64,000 nt of DNA from Promethearchaeota archaeon Loki_b31 (GCA_005222975.1 NJBI01000007.1:23752-87751); one strand, 5' to 3'. Numbered from the stretch's first letter, positions 36,442-45,950 are shown. Translations and numbers: made by a program. The notes: generated by a model not told the origin, from the sequence alone.

Positions 36442-38802
36442 GTGAAAAATATGAGTAGGAAAGGCGCAAAATTAAAGATTGATAGCTACTCAGGTCCATT
36501 CGGGCAAATCAAAGGATTTGAATTGACTACGGGCAGAGTATCTTACGGTGATGAGACAGAGTGGGAGCCAGAAGGCCCTCATATGAAGCCCCACATTCCC
36601 ACGCTTAGAAGCTGGTTCTTTAAACTTATGGAAAGGTATAAACCTTTTTATATGCCGATTTGCGACATGTGTTGCTTATGCACATTCGGTAAGTGTAATC
36701 TTTCCAAGGGCAGAACTGGTGCGTGCGGAATCAACATGGAAGGAGCATGTGCAAAGATTGTAGAAATTGCGTGCTGCATTGGCGCTAGTTGCCATTCTGC
36801 ACACGGAGACCATCTACTTCATTGGCTAAAAGAAAAGTTTGGTAACGTTCCTATAGATTTCGGGAACAATATCGCAATTGAAATGCCTATGACCCGATTA
36901 ATCGTCGGAATGAAGCCAGAAACTTTAGAAGACTTAGAAGAGGCTATGAAATGGGTTCAATTTAATATTACACATCTTCTAGCATCGGGACACACAGGTC
37001 AAGAAGCTTCTTACTTAGACTACGAAGCAAAATCTTTTCTAGCTGGTCTTTGCGACCATGTAGGAATGGAAATAAGTGATGCCGTTCAAATTGCTGCTTA
37101 TGGATTTCCCTGTGGAGACCCTGATGTCCCAATCGTCGAATTAGGCATGGGTACAATGGATTTCGAAAATAAGGCAACTATCTTGTTGATTGGGCACAAT
37201 GTAGCTCCAGGGATTGAATTAGTTGATTATCTGAGAGAAAAAGGTTTAGAAGATAAAGTGGATGTAGGAGCAATTTGTTGCACAGCGCTCGATTTAACAA
37301 GGTATTACAGTGGTGCAAAAATAGTCGGTTCGCTTTCCCGTCAGATGCATTACATCCGTTCGGGTTTAGCCGATGTTGTTGTTGTAGACGAACAATGCGT
37401 ACATCTTCGCGCTTTTGAGCAAGCAAAACTTGTTGGCGCTCCCTTCATTGCTACGAATGAAAAGATAATGGCAGGGTTACCGGACAGAACTGATGACCCC
37501 GCAGAAGAAATTATTGACGATTTAGTTAGTGGTAAAGCGGATGGCGTATTAATTTTAGACCCAATAAAGGCAGGAAAAGTTATTGCTGAAGTTGCAGTTA
37601 AAATAAAGCCTATAAGAAATGGTAGAAGCGCGGTTCCAGACGAAGACGGTTGTATAACTATGGCGATGAATTGCAATGGGTGCGGTAACTGTCAACGAAA
37701 TTGTCCCAACGATTTACCCATAGTAGAAGGCGTACGATTAGCTAAAGAAGGAGATTTTTCTGTATTAGCAGAGCAATGTTATGATGCATGCTTGGATTGT
37801 GGCCGATGCGAGGCTGACTGTATGAAAAACGTATCACCTCTCACTCTTATAATGTATGCTGGACGGGATAGAATCAGAAATGAGAAATACAATTGTCGAT
37901 CTGGGAGAGGACCGATTCAAGATACTGAAATCCGTAATGTTGGTGCTCCAATAGTGCTTGGTGAAATTCCCGGAATCGTTGCTATTATTGGTTGTGCAAA
38001 TTACGGTAAAGAAATTCAGGAATTGTATTTGCTTGCTGAAGAATTCTGTGTGAGGAACTATATAGTAGTTGTTTCTGGGTGTGCTGCGATGGACATAGGG
38101 CTCGTTAAAAACGAAGAAGGCCAAACTTTATATGACAGATTCCCAGGCGATTTCGATCGTGGCGGTCTAGTAAACGTAGGAAGTTGCGTTTCGAACCCTC
38201 ACATAACAGGAGCGACAGTTAAAGTAGCTAGTATATTCGCACGTCGTCCAATTAGAGGTAACTTTGAAGAAATTGCTGATTACGTCTTAAATAGAGTTGG
38301 AGCTGTCGGAGTAGCTTGGGGTGCAATGAGTCAGAAAGCCGCAAGTATTGCAAGTAGTGCTAATGGGATTGGAGTTCCCGCAATTGTTGGCCCTCACGCA
38401 GCGGAATATCGTCGTATGTATATAGGACGATCTGACGACGAAGATACTTGGAAAGTGTATAATGCAAGAGATGGTACTGGCGACCATTTAATTGGACCAG
38501 GACCAGAACATTTGCTCACACCAGCAGAAACCATAGAACAAGCAATTTGCTTAGTTGCAAAATTAGCGATACGACCCGCAGACAACTCAAAAGGAAGGAT
38601 GATTAAACTATCTCATTGGATTGACCTTGAACGAAAATACAAGGGCGTTCAATTTCCAAACGATTTAGAAAGATTCATTCGAGTTGAAGCTGACATTCCA
38701 ATTAGTATGAAAACAGAAATTCAAGAGTTTCTTAAGGCAAAAGGTTGGCAACCAAAAGAGATCATTGATCCTACCTTACTTAAGCGATTATGTAGAGAGT
38801 AA
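36442..38802 (+). CDS. cdhA: CODH/acetyl-CoA synthase alpha subunit
   Basis: The carbon monoxide dehydrogenase subunit of the acetyl-CoA decarbonylase/synthase complex, 786 residues, with a GTG start. Cluster ligand motifs are visible: CDMCCLCTFGKCNLSKG and CGINMEGACAK near the N-terminus, GASCHSAHGDH, CNGCGNCQRNCPND and CLDCGRCEADCMKN (two 4Fe-4S ferredoxin-type sites, specific to the archaeal alpha subunit), and C-terminal GCANYG and GCAAMD. It interconverts CO2 and CO in the Wood-Ljungdahl pathway. No other cdh genes are in the window. Confidence 0.95.
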   Translation: MKNMSRKGAKLKIDSYSGPFGQIKGFELTTGRVSYGDETEWEPEGPHMKPHIPTLRSWFFKLMERYKPFYMPICDMCCLCTFGKCNLSKGRTGACGINMEGACAKIVEIACCIGASCHSAHGDHLLHWLKEKFGNVPIDFGNNIAIEMPMTRLIVGMKPETLEDLEEAMKWVQFNITHLLASGHTGQEASYLDYEAKSFLAGLCDHVGMEISDAVQIAAYGFPCGDPDVPIVELGMGTMDFENKATILLIGHNVAPGIELVDYLREKGLEDKVDVGAICCTALDLTRYYSGAKIVGSLSRQMHYIRSGLADVVVVDEQCVHLRAFEQAKLVGAPFIATNEKIMAGLPDRTDDPAEEIIDDLVSGKADGVLILDPIKAGKVIAEVAVKIKPIRNGRSAVPDEDGCITMAMNCNGCGNCQRNCPNDLPIVEGVRLAKEGDFSVLAEQCYDACLDCGRCEADCMKNVSPLTLIMYAGRDRIRNEKYNCRSGRGPIQDTEIRNVGAPIVLGEIPGIVAIIGCANYGKEIQELYLLAEEFCVRNYIVVVSGCAAMDIGLVKNEEGQTLYDRFPGDFDRGGLVNVGSCVSNPHITGATVKVASIFARRPIRGNFEEIADYVLNRVGAVGVAWGAMSQKAASIASSANGIGVPAIVGPHAAEYRRMYIGRSDDEDTWKVYNARDGTGDHLIGPGPEHLLTPAETIEQAICLVAKLAIRPADNSKGRMIKLSHWIDLERKYKGVQFPNDLERFIRVEADIPISMKTEIQEFLKAKGWQPKEIIDPTLLKRLCRE

Positions 38803-38939
38803 TTGAATTTTTATTTTTTTTTATCTTTTTTTTAATTTATTAAAAATTTAGAACAAAGAATTTAAAATTACATATTAATTTTTATTGATTAATTAAATTA
38901 TATATCGAATCTAATTGATTGATATCAGGCTTAAAAAAT

Positions 38940-39164
38940 ATGGTTGATAAACAGTTATTAAAACTTTCAAAATTATGCGAGCATTGGGCAAATCACAACG
39001 ATTCTCATAAAGAAAGTTTTGTAAAATGGCGAGACGTCGCAAAGGAAAAAAGTCTAACTTCAGTTGTGGAAAATTTAAACAACGCGATTGAAATGATGGA
39101 TAAATGCACCGAATACTTGCTTTCGGCAAAAGAGTTTATTCGCTTGAATGGCTTGAATGAATAA
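38940..39164 (+). CDS. Small helical protein with HWxxHNxxH motif
   Basis: A 74-residue helical protein (ATG 38940; an in-frame TTG at 38919 is an alternative). It carries an H-W-x-x-H-N-x-x-H-x(4)-F-x-x-W pattern in the first helix and a second helix rich in Met/Leu. The pattern resembles the helical domain found with nickel-binding CooT-like proteins in other archaea, so a nickel or metal-related role next to CODH is possible. This is my recollection of the pattern, not a proven assignment. Confidence 0.5.
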   Translation: MVDKQLLKLSKLCEHWANHNDSHKESFVKWRDVAKEKSLTSVVENLNNAIEMMDKCTEYLLSAKEFIRLNGLNE

Positions 39165-39261
39165 AGAAAAGAATTTTAAATTTCTAAATTTTTTTGTTTT
39201 AACAAACTTAAGGAATTCGGTATTTAATCGTTAGAATTATTAGAATTAAAAAGAAAAATAA

Positions 39262-40470
39262 TTAAAGGAATAAATTAATTAGAGGTAATAGTTGTTGCTT
39301 GAAGTAATCGATTTTTTCGTAAAGAAGCTCGACATTTTCGGATAAGATCCATAAATAAACGGGGATGTTCAATTCTGAATATTCAAATAGTTTTTCTCCT
39401 CGAATAGTAAACCCATTTAGTGGAAAATCGAGTGTTATCGAAGGCTCTCTAATTAATCCAATTGAATTGTGGAAGTTTGAGAGAGTTTGCATAATTAAAG
39501 CGGTATTATTTAACAATGCCGTGTCAGTCTCTGAGTCTGTGAAGTTTCCAAAAATTAATCCATCCATGGAAATCAAACTTGCAGCTTTACCTTCAATTGT
39601 ATGGATGAAATCTTCGAGGATGTTTTCGATAATTTCAGATGTTTCGGAGACCTTTTTTAACGCCTCACTGAACATTTGCATTATCGTTTCTTTCTGAAAT
39701 ATTGTTGTATCGGAATAGCTAATAGGCATTTTCTCAAATTCCCCAGCAATGTGATTGAATTTAGATTTTATAGTAGATACGTTATTCTGCCATTCGAGCG
39801 AGGTGCGAACATCCTGATCGCTTTTTGAAAGTACAATTAAAATTGGGGGAGACTCATTTAATTGTTTTAAAGCTTTCAATACTTGACGGAAATAATTCGC
39901 AGATTCTGTAAATCGTTCAGTCTCTTGGGTGTCGACAACGTACAAAATTAAATCAGCCTCAGTAAAAAATAATTCAGGTTTATTAAAGTATAGTTTCTCT
40001 CTATACTGAACTTGACCACCTAAATCCCATGAGAGTATTGGATAACCGAAAAAATCTAATTTTACGCGTTTGACCCCCCTTGTTGGTAACAAAGCCTTAA
40101 TTATAGAATACTTATCCTGAAGCACTGCCAAAATACTGGTCTTCCCACCATTATCGAGTCCAATCATTAATAGCTTTTTATGAGTTCTTAACTTTTCACT
40201 AATCGCTTTCTCTAATACTTGAGCTATCTTGACCCATTTTGTAAGAATATTTATAGGAACTTCTTCTATCTTGGGAAGATTGTCTAATGGAACTTTGGCT
40301 AACGCTTCAATATTTATTATGTTATGTTCAATTAATTTTTCGCTAGAAATCTGATCAATCCCAATAAGACTATTTGGTTTGAATTTTAATGCTTCATCTA
40401 GTTCATTAATAATAACAGACCTTTTGAAGAAGTCTTTAATTACAACCTTTTTTGTCTCCTCTTCAGACAT
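39262..40470 (-). CDS. Arf-like GTPase with HhH and roadblock-like domains
   Basis: A 402-residue protein. Residues 30-85 form a helix-hairpin-helix-like domain (LIGIDQISSEKLIEHNI, then LPKIEEVP). The Arf-like GTPase follows: G1 GLDNGGKT (104-111), T130 in switch I, G3 WDLGGQ (148-153) and G4 SKSD (215-218). The C-terminal part (about 290-400) looks like a roadblock/LC7 domain (KAASLISMDGLIFGNF and a final hydrophobic strand set). This order joins a GTPase to its usual regulator fold in one chain. It diverges from the vWA-RING gene. Confidence 0.75.
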   Translation of the reverse strand: MSEEETKKVVIKDFFKRSVIINELDEALKFKPNSLIGIDQISSEKLIEHNIINIEALAKVPLDNLPKIEEVPINILTKWVKIAQVLEKAISEKLRTHKKLLMIGLDNGGKTSILAVLQDKYSIIKALLPTRGVKRVKLDFFGYPILSWDLGGQVQYREKLYFNKPELFFTEADLILYVVDTQETERFTESANYFRQVLKALKQLNESPPILIVLSKSDQDVRTSLEWQNNVSTIKSKFNHIAGEFEKMPISYSDTTIFQKETIMQMFSEALKKVSETSEIIENILEDFIHTIEGKAASLISMDGLIFGNFTDSETDTALLNNTALIMQTLSNFHNSIGLIREPSITLDFPLNGFTIRGEKLFEYSELNIPVYLWILSENVELLYEKIDYFKQQLLPLINLFL

Positions 40471-40569
40471 TTTTTGTCAACGAACCTAATATCAATTATG
40501 CTTTTTAATAGTCTATAACTTTATTTTATAGTAAAAGATCTAATTAATAAAACTTTAGTTTTGTGAAAA

Positions 40570-40596
40570 ACACATAAAACACATAAAACACATAAA
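40570..40596 (+). repeat. Three tandem 9-bp repeats in a divergent promoter
   Basis: ACACATAAA occurs three times in perfect tandem between the divergent starts of the GTPase at 40470 and the vWA-RING protein at 40674. Three spaced copies on one DNA face (9 bp each, a little less than a helical turn) suggest a regulator-binding array. Confidence 0.4.
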
Positions 40597-40673
40597 TATT
40601 TATTCTTATTATTTCATATAAAGTTTAGAAAGTAATTAAGGGCATATTTAAAAGTAGTTAAGGTATTTGAACA

Positions 40674-41867
40674 TTGTCTGAACGGACTCCTGAGAACATT
40701 GTTGTTTGTATTGATACTTCTAGATCTATGTATCGAACAGATTATCAGCCAAATCGAATGAAATGTAGTATTGATGCCGTAAAAAAGCTAATTAGCGAAA
40801 GGTTTGCTGAAGATACTTCGAGTGCCTTCGCGATTATTGCTTTTTCTGATAAACCAAAGAAAATCATTGATTTTACGAACATTAAGGGTCGACTCTTTGA
40901 CGCTATAGATTCTTTAAAACTTTCAGGTAAGTCGTCAATGGGAGAAGCTTTAGGCCTTTCAATAAAACTTATTATTTTAGAATTACGTAAAATAGCAGCT
41001 AAAATTCCTCGAATCCTTGTTATTTCTGACGGAAACTACACAAAAATGTCAATAGATCCTTTGAAAATGGCTCGCCTTGCTCAAGGATTAAACATTAAAA
41101 TAGATTCCTTTCGTTTAGGAGAACTCTCTACTCTTAATGTTTTAAAAAGAATGTCCGACATAACAGGTGGTAATTATTACTACAATAACGATGCTCAAAC
41201 TTTATTGCAATCAGCTCACGATCTAGCAAGTTCTAACATCAAAACTTATGGTGGTGGAGATAGTTCGCTGATTGAAAATCCTGTATTTCTAAGAAAAATA
41301 GCTGCTGATTTATTAAGAGTTCAAGATTTAACTAAAGATCAAGAACAGCGATTATTGCAAATCAGAGGTTTAGGAGATTATAAGAAATGTTCGATTTGTT
41401 TTTCCGACACAAACCCATATACAAAAAGTTCATTTTACATTAGCGGACGATATTGCCCTAACTGTCAGACCCCCTTTCACATTCATTGTTTAAATTCATG
41501 GGCAGACGCTCAAAAAGATAAAAAAATGAGACAGGCCGGGACCGTACGGTGTCCACATTGTTTTTATCTATTAAAAATTCCTACTGAAGTTTCTCAGGCA
41601 CAAAAATTAACTTCTTTGATTAAACCACGCATAAGACAAAAACCTGCTCCTGAAGAACCAGAAATATCTCACGCAGAAAAATTAAATTTTAAGGATTTAG
41701 ATTCTGACGAGCTGTTTAACTCATGCCCCGTATGTAATTTCATATTTGAAGAAGGACAAGAAATTTTAAGGTGTGATAACTGTAAAACCTTGTACCACGA
41801 AAAATGCTTTAAAGATTTAAGAAATAATCGATGTAAAAATTGTGGTGTAAAATTACATCTTTACTAA
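40674..41867 (+). CDS. vWA protein with two RING-like zinc fingers
   Basis: A 397-residue protein with a TTG start. Residues 8-190 are a von Willebrand A domain with an intact metal site DTSRSM (D14, S16, S18), SMGEAL and ISDGNYT. A RING-like finger follows at 239-296 (C-x2-C, C-x2-C-x4-H-x-H-C, then C-x2-C) and a second at 351-390 (C-x2-C-x12-C-x2-C-x4-H-x2-C-x8-C-x2-C). The domain order resembles eukaryotic TFIIH p44/Ssl1, and the vWA also recalls proteasomal Rpn10. A ubiquitin-like ligase or scaffold is possible; orthology is not shown. Confidence 0.75.
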   Translation: MSERTPENIVVCIDTSRSMYRTDYQPNRMKCSIDAVKKLISERFAEDTSSAFAIIAFSDKPKKIIDFTNIKGRLFDAIDSLKLSGKSSMGEALGLSIKLIILELRKIAAKIPRILVISDGNYTKMSIDPLKMARLAQGLNIKIDSFRLGELSTLNVLKRMSDITGGNYYYNNDAQTLLQSAHDLASSNIKTYGGGDSSLIENPVFLRKIAADLLRVQDLTKDQEQRLLQIRGLGDYKKCSICFSDTNPYTKSSFYISGRYCPNCQTPFHIHCLNSWADAQKDKKMRQAGTVRCPHCFYLLKIPTEVSQAQKLTSLIKPRIRQKPAPEEPEISHAEKLNFKDLDSDELFNSCPVCNFIFEEGQEILRCDNCKTLYHEKCFKDLRNNRCKNCGVKLHLY

Positions 41868-41972
41868 TTGCAACTATCTTACTCAATTAAATTTTTATAA
41901 ATATTAGTTTTAAATAGTTTTAGTGTTATAAAAGATATTATCTTATTATAGAAATTTTAAAATGATCTGAAT

Positions 41973-42854
41973 ATGCCGCAGGAATATTTTCCATATGGAG
42001 ATATCAAATTAGGTTATGGTAGTTATGATTTACCGCCCATAATGATTGGAACGATGTTTTATCAAAATCAAACTTTGGTTGATCGTAAAAATAAAGAAAT
42101 TTTTGACGAAGAAAAAGCTGTTAAAAGAATTACCACTCAAAAAGCTTTAGCTAAACAATATAAAATTCCTGATTTAATAGAGATTTCTGCCGTTTCTCCA
42201 AAAGCTATGGTAAAATATTTAGAATTTTATTTTGATAAATTTGAGCCTCCTTTTATTTTAGGGGGAACTTTTGGGGCTAGAGTTGCGGGTCTTGAATGGC
42301 TTTCAGAAAAAGGGGTTAAGCCAAATGAATTTATATATAATGCCGTATCAAACCTAAAAAATAAGAAAGAAATTGAACTTCTTCAGAAGAACAAAATAAC
42401 TTCAGCTGTGGTTTTAATCCTAGCCTCAAGTAATATGACCTCTACGCAAAGATATTCTTATATAACTGAAAACAACCAACCGGGAGATACAAACATTATT
42501 GATGGTTTGAAAAAAATTGGTATTCAGAATATTTGGGTCGATGGAGGAGTGATTGATATCGAAAGCTTAGCCCACATCCTTGAAACGCAACAATTAATTA
42601 GTAGCTCTCTTAAACTCCCTGTTGGTACCGCGCCTACTCTTTTTCTTTTTAAATATTCCTCGCCTAGATTAAATAAAAAATTTCATACTAAATATCGAAA
42701 AGCTAGTATAATGGCTATAGCATCGTGTTTTTCTAACTTTTTATTCTATGGAGCGATAGAAGATGCTAAAGAGTGCTTCGCGTCTGTTTATCAAGCATTA
42801 GAGTTTAAGAAAGTGTTGAAAAATAATAATATCAAGTTGTTAGATAAATTATAA
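41973..42854 (+). CDS. MtrH-family methyltransferase
   Basis: A 293-residue protein of the tetrahydromethanopterin S-methyltransferase H subunit family. Evidence includes the N-terminal LPPIMIGTMFYQNQTLVDR, the FDEEKAVKRI helix, the EISAVSPKAMVKYLEF segment and IWVDGGVIDIESLA. MtrH moves methyl groups between tetrahydromethanopterin and a corrinoid protein. The other membrane Mtr subunits are not in the window; such solitary MtrH proteins occur in non-methanogens with corrinoid proteins. It fits with cdhA as a C1-pathway enzyme. Confidence 0.8.
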   Translation: MPQEYFPYGDIKLGYGSYDLPPIMIGTMFYQNQTLVDRKNKEIFDEEKAVKRITTQKALAKQYKIPDLIEISAVSPKAMVKYLEFYFDKFEPPFILGGTFGARVAGLEWLSEKGVKPNEFIYNAVSNLKNKKEIELLQKNKITSAVVLILASSNMTSTQRYSYITENNQPGDTNIIDGLKKIGIQNIWVDGGVIDIESLAHILETQQLISSSLKLPVGTAPTLFLFKYSSPRLNKKFHTKYRKASIMAIASCFSNFLFYGAIEDAKECFASVYQALEFKKVLKNNNIKLLDKL

Positions 42855-43026
42855 AATACGGAAAAAGAGCCAAATATCACATAATCAAAATTTAAATAGA
42901 CTTAATTTTTAACAATAACTATAGTAATTACACATTTGGATAAAATTACTAATTCAGTAAATAGCAAAAAAGATTTACAATATGATAAACTCATAATAAA
43001 TTACTAGTAAATAGGAATGTGCGAAT

Positions 43027-44166
43027 ATGTATAATAACGATATTAAAGAAGAAAAAGAAATTGAAGCAATCAAATTAATTGATTGGGCCGAAACCTTAGC
43101 TGATAAAGGAGAAGGAGATAAAGCTATAGACGAGTACGAGAAAGCAGCCCAAATTTATCTCGATATCGGTAGTTATATCAAATTAGATGAATTATATATA
43201 AGAATAACACAACTTATTTCCCAATTTAAAAATAATATTCAAGCAATGTATCGCCTAAAATCGATAATCCGTAAAACTGAAGAATTAAAATTATATGAGA
43301 TATCAGCAAAGTTACTAGTTCAATTAGGGAATTTATCTTTTAGAATGAAAGATTGGGAAACTGCTGGTGAAAGTTGGAATAAAGCTGGTGATTATTTTTA
43401 TGAATCAGATCCTGAAGATTATAATAGTTTAGCTTCGATCCTTTTATTAAAAGCGGGACAATCATATGAGCGGTCACAAATAACAAAAGATTTAGGCAAA
43501 CAATTAATTTTAAAGGCGGTAATGAGAATCAATAAGTTTGATGAACTATATCAACAAGAAGAAAAACAAGCACAAAACTTAATTATCAATAAAGAATTTG
43601 AAGCTGCTGCGGATAAATTTTATATTATTTCTACTTATTTTAAACAATCATTGGATAACTTAGGAGTTTTATTAGATGAGGCAGAATCTAAAGATACCAC
43701 GCTTAACGCTAAAGCTAGATTTATTCATTTTATCGCTGAATATCAAACCGTCTCAGCAATATGCCTAACAGCCACTAAGAATCCGAATTTCAAAGAAAAA
43801 ATCGAAGACCTTGGCCGTAATTCGATTGAACTCTTTAAAGAATCGATATCATTGCTTAAAGAATATTTAAAAAATATAAAAAAGGATTTTGATAGGGAGA
43901 TCATATTAAGAATTACCTTTGATACAATGCTGTTAGCAATTGTCCAAACTATTTTAGGTGTTGAGGAAATAAATTGTACTGAAAATCTCCTAAAAAAGAT
44001 CGAAGAAAACAATGCTTTAATTAAAGAGCTGAAAAAAAGTCCGTACTTCAAAATTGTAAGGAAAATTGAAAAAGCTGGTTTAGCCGAGACTTTAAACGAC
44101 ATTAAAAAAGTAAATTTAGGGCATTTTGAAAAAATCAAAAATACATTAGTTTCTCACTTCCAGTAA
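43027..44166 (+). CDS. TPR-like helical repeat protein
   Basis: A 379-residue all-helical protein. Residues 20-180 have TPR-like paired helices (AETLADKGEGDKAIDEYEKA and GNLSFRMKDWETAGESWNKA are the clearest units). The rest is also helical. The architecture resembles eukaryotic alpha-SNAP-type adaptors, but that resemblance is only in fold and is not evidence of function. Transcribed alone between mtrH and a regulator gene. Confidence 0.65.
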   Translation: MYNNDIKEEKEIEAIKLIDWAETLADKGEGDKAIDEYEKAAQIYLDIGSYIKLDELYIRITQLISQFKNNIQAMYRLKSIIRKTEELKLYEISAKLLVQLGNLSFRMKDWETAGESWNKAGDYFYESDPEDYNSLASILLLKAGQSYERSQITKDLGKQLILKAVMRINKFDELYQQEEKQAQNLIINKEFEAAADKFYIISTYFKQSLDNLGVLLDEAESKDTTLNAKARFIHFIAEYQTVSAICLTATKNPNFKEKIEDLGRNSIELFKESISLLKEYLKNIKKDFDREIILRITFDTMLLAIVQTILGVEEINCTENLLKKIEENNALIKELKKSPYFKIVRKIEKAGLAETLNDIKKVNLGHFEKIKNTLVSHFQ

Positions 44167-44218
44167 ATGTATTTCTCATTTAAGTGTATTCTTCATGTAA
44201 AAGAAGAAAATAGAACGG

Positions 44219-44605
44219 TTAGAATTTTATTACTAATTGTTCGAATTTTAATTTGCTGATTTTTCGAACTCCGTGCTGACCAGAACAATATTCACAGTAA
44301 ATTAAATCCGCCTTCTGTAGTTTTTTAATTTGGGCAGATATGTTAGCTTCGGTCATGCCTAAAATTGAAGCGATATCAGAAACATCTAACCCTTCCTTTG
44401 AAGTTTGGATTCGGTTAAGTATTCGGCGTCTCGTCTCTGAAGAAAGTGCTTTTGCAACCTTTTCGATCTGTTTGTCAGATCCTTTTGCGATCAGATTATG
44501 ATTTATATCGAATAATTCTAATTCTAATGGTCCATGGATTTCTGATTTTTTTAAATCTGAATTTATTAATTCAGAACCGGATAAATTTGTTTCGCTCATC
44601 TCCAT
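44219..44605 (-). CDS. ArsR-type winged-helix regulator
   Basis: A 128-residue transcription factor. The central part ALSSETRRRILNRIQ and VSDIASILGMTEANISAQIK is an ArsR-like winged helix, and the wing carries CEYCSGQHG with two Cys that could sense metal or redox state. The N-terminal 35 residues are polar. The target is unknown. It is convergent with the TPR-like gene. Confidence 0.78.
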   Translation of the reverse strand: MEMSETNLSGSELINSDLKKSEIHGPLELELFDINHNLIAKGSDKQIEKVAKALSSETRRRILNRIQTSKEGLDVSDIASILGMTEANISAQIKKLQKADLIYCEYCSGQHGVRKISKLKFEQLVIKF

Positions 44606-45222
44606 ATAAATTTTTCAACCCTAAACAAATTTTTTAAGTCTTTTTTTATATTGGAATACATTATTACAAAATCTATTTCACCTTTTAAGTCTATTTCATT
44701 ATTCATTTGATAACTTTTTACTAAAAAAGTTACTATTTACTACATTTTATACCATATAATTTAGTTAAAAAAAGGTTTCTCAAAATCGTTTAATCTTCAA
44801 GGTGATATTCAATTATTTAGAAATCTTTCTTAATCTCTTTGATTCATGTTTATAATAAGATCCTATTTAGATTATCTTAAAATATTGACCATCCCTTTTA
44901 ATCAAAAGGTTGTTTATTTAATATATCACATTTTAAAACGATATTAAAAAAAATACTAATTGTTATTAATGTCAAAATAATATAACAAAATTTTAAATCT
45001 GTTAATGGTTGTTTTAGGATCTGAGCAATTAAGCATCATTACAGGGATAAAGTGTTATATTTCCTACGAAATAAGCGAAGAAATAAGAGATAATAATTTG
45101 CCAAAAATTTCCCACTTAATTATCCCAAAAATACATTAATTAAAATACAAGAATTACAATATTAACATATAATGTTAAATGCATACAAAAACTACAATTG
45201 AGGAAGTAAAAGGCGACCTTAA
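44606..45222. other. Intergenic region, 617 bases
   Basis: Mostly AT-rich. It contains one possible small ORF (45005-45139, listed separately). No other structure was recognised. Confidence 0.3.
45005..45139 (+). CDS. Possible 44-residue protein
   Basis: An ATG-started frame of 44 codons (MVVLGSEQLSIITGIKCY, then YEISEEIRDN) with plausible amphipathic composition but no Shine-Dalgarno and no known family. It lies upstream of the ribbon-helix-helix gene at 45223. It could be chance. Confidence 0.2.
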   Translation: MVVLGSEQLSIITGIKCYISYEISEEIRDNNLPKISHLIIPKIH

Positions 45223-45831
45223 ATGAGCGAAATTTATAAGTCAAAAAAACCAACCAAGGTAATTACAATTAGAATTGATGAAAAATTGAACGAACATTTA
45301 GACAACATGAAAGAAAGGATGGGTATTTCTAAAACTAATTTAATTAAAAACTATTTAGAGCTTTCCAAATACTTAATTAAACATAAAACAACAATTCTGT
45401 CGCTAAATGATCGTGATTTGGTTGTTGTTAAAAAAAGTTTTCTACGAAATTTAATTGAACGACTAGAAGAAAAGGAACAACTAAACTTTGGCGATAAATT
45501 AGCGAGGTTCGTAAACGATATAGCAAGGATCTATGGTAAGCAAGAAGATTTACGATATAAGATTGATTTTTGTGATAATTTAGGTTTTTTTAACAGTTTC
45601 TTTGACGATAATAATTACCTATTAACCACTAAAAAATTTGGTCCGAAAAAATTCGTTGAAGCTTTTCTATGGCGGTTATTTAAGCAAAAAGAGTTAAATT
45701 CTAATTATATTGAAGAAGAAATGAAAGGTAATAAGGGTTTACGGCAAAAATATAAAAGTGAAATTAAAGAGTTGGGGATTTCTTCGTCGCATTACTCTTA
45801 CGAATTTGCGCAATTAAAGAAAGAAAATTGA
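45223..45831 (+). CDS. Ribbon-helix-helix DNA-binding protein with extra domain
   Basis: A 202-residue protein. The N-terminal 50 residues (KVITIRIDEKLNEHLDNM, then MGISKTNLIKNYLELSKY) form a ribbon-helix-helix DNA-binding domain. The remaining 150 residues are helical (DKLARFVNDIARIYGK, then FGPKKFVEAFLWRLFK) and unrecognised; they may bind a ligand or partner. Transcribed alone, convergent with the maltokinase gene. Confidence 0.65.
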   Translation: MSEIYKSKKPTKVITIRIDEKLNEHLDNMKERMGISKTNLIKNYLELSKYLIKHKTTILSLNDRDLVVVKKSFLRNLIERLEEKEQLNFGDKLARFVNDIARIYGKQEDLRYKIDFCDNLGFFNSFFDDNNYLLTTKKFGPKKFVEAFLWRLFKQKELNSNYIEEEMKGNKGLRQKYKSEIKELGISSSHYSYEFAQLKKEN

Positions 45832-45950
45832 CAAGTTTGAATTCTGAACAAAATAATTTCTTAAAATTAGCAATAAAAAATATTGCTTTGGTTCTTAACC
45901 TCGTTATTTCTCGATTGATTTGATGAAGTAGAATGGAAGTTAAGGAAAAA

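Noticed and set aside
36968..38585. Several long minus-strand ORFs across the CODH gene
   Set aside because: They are shadows of cdhA, which has clear family motifs on the plus strand; their products have no recognisable domains.
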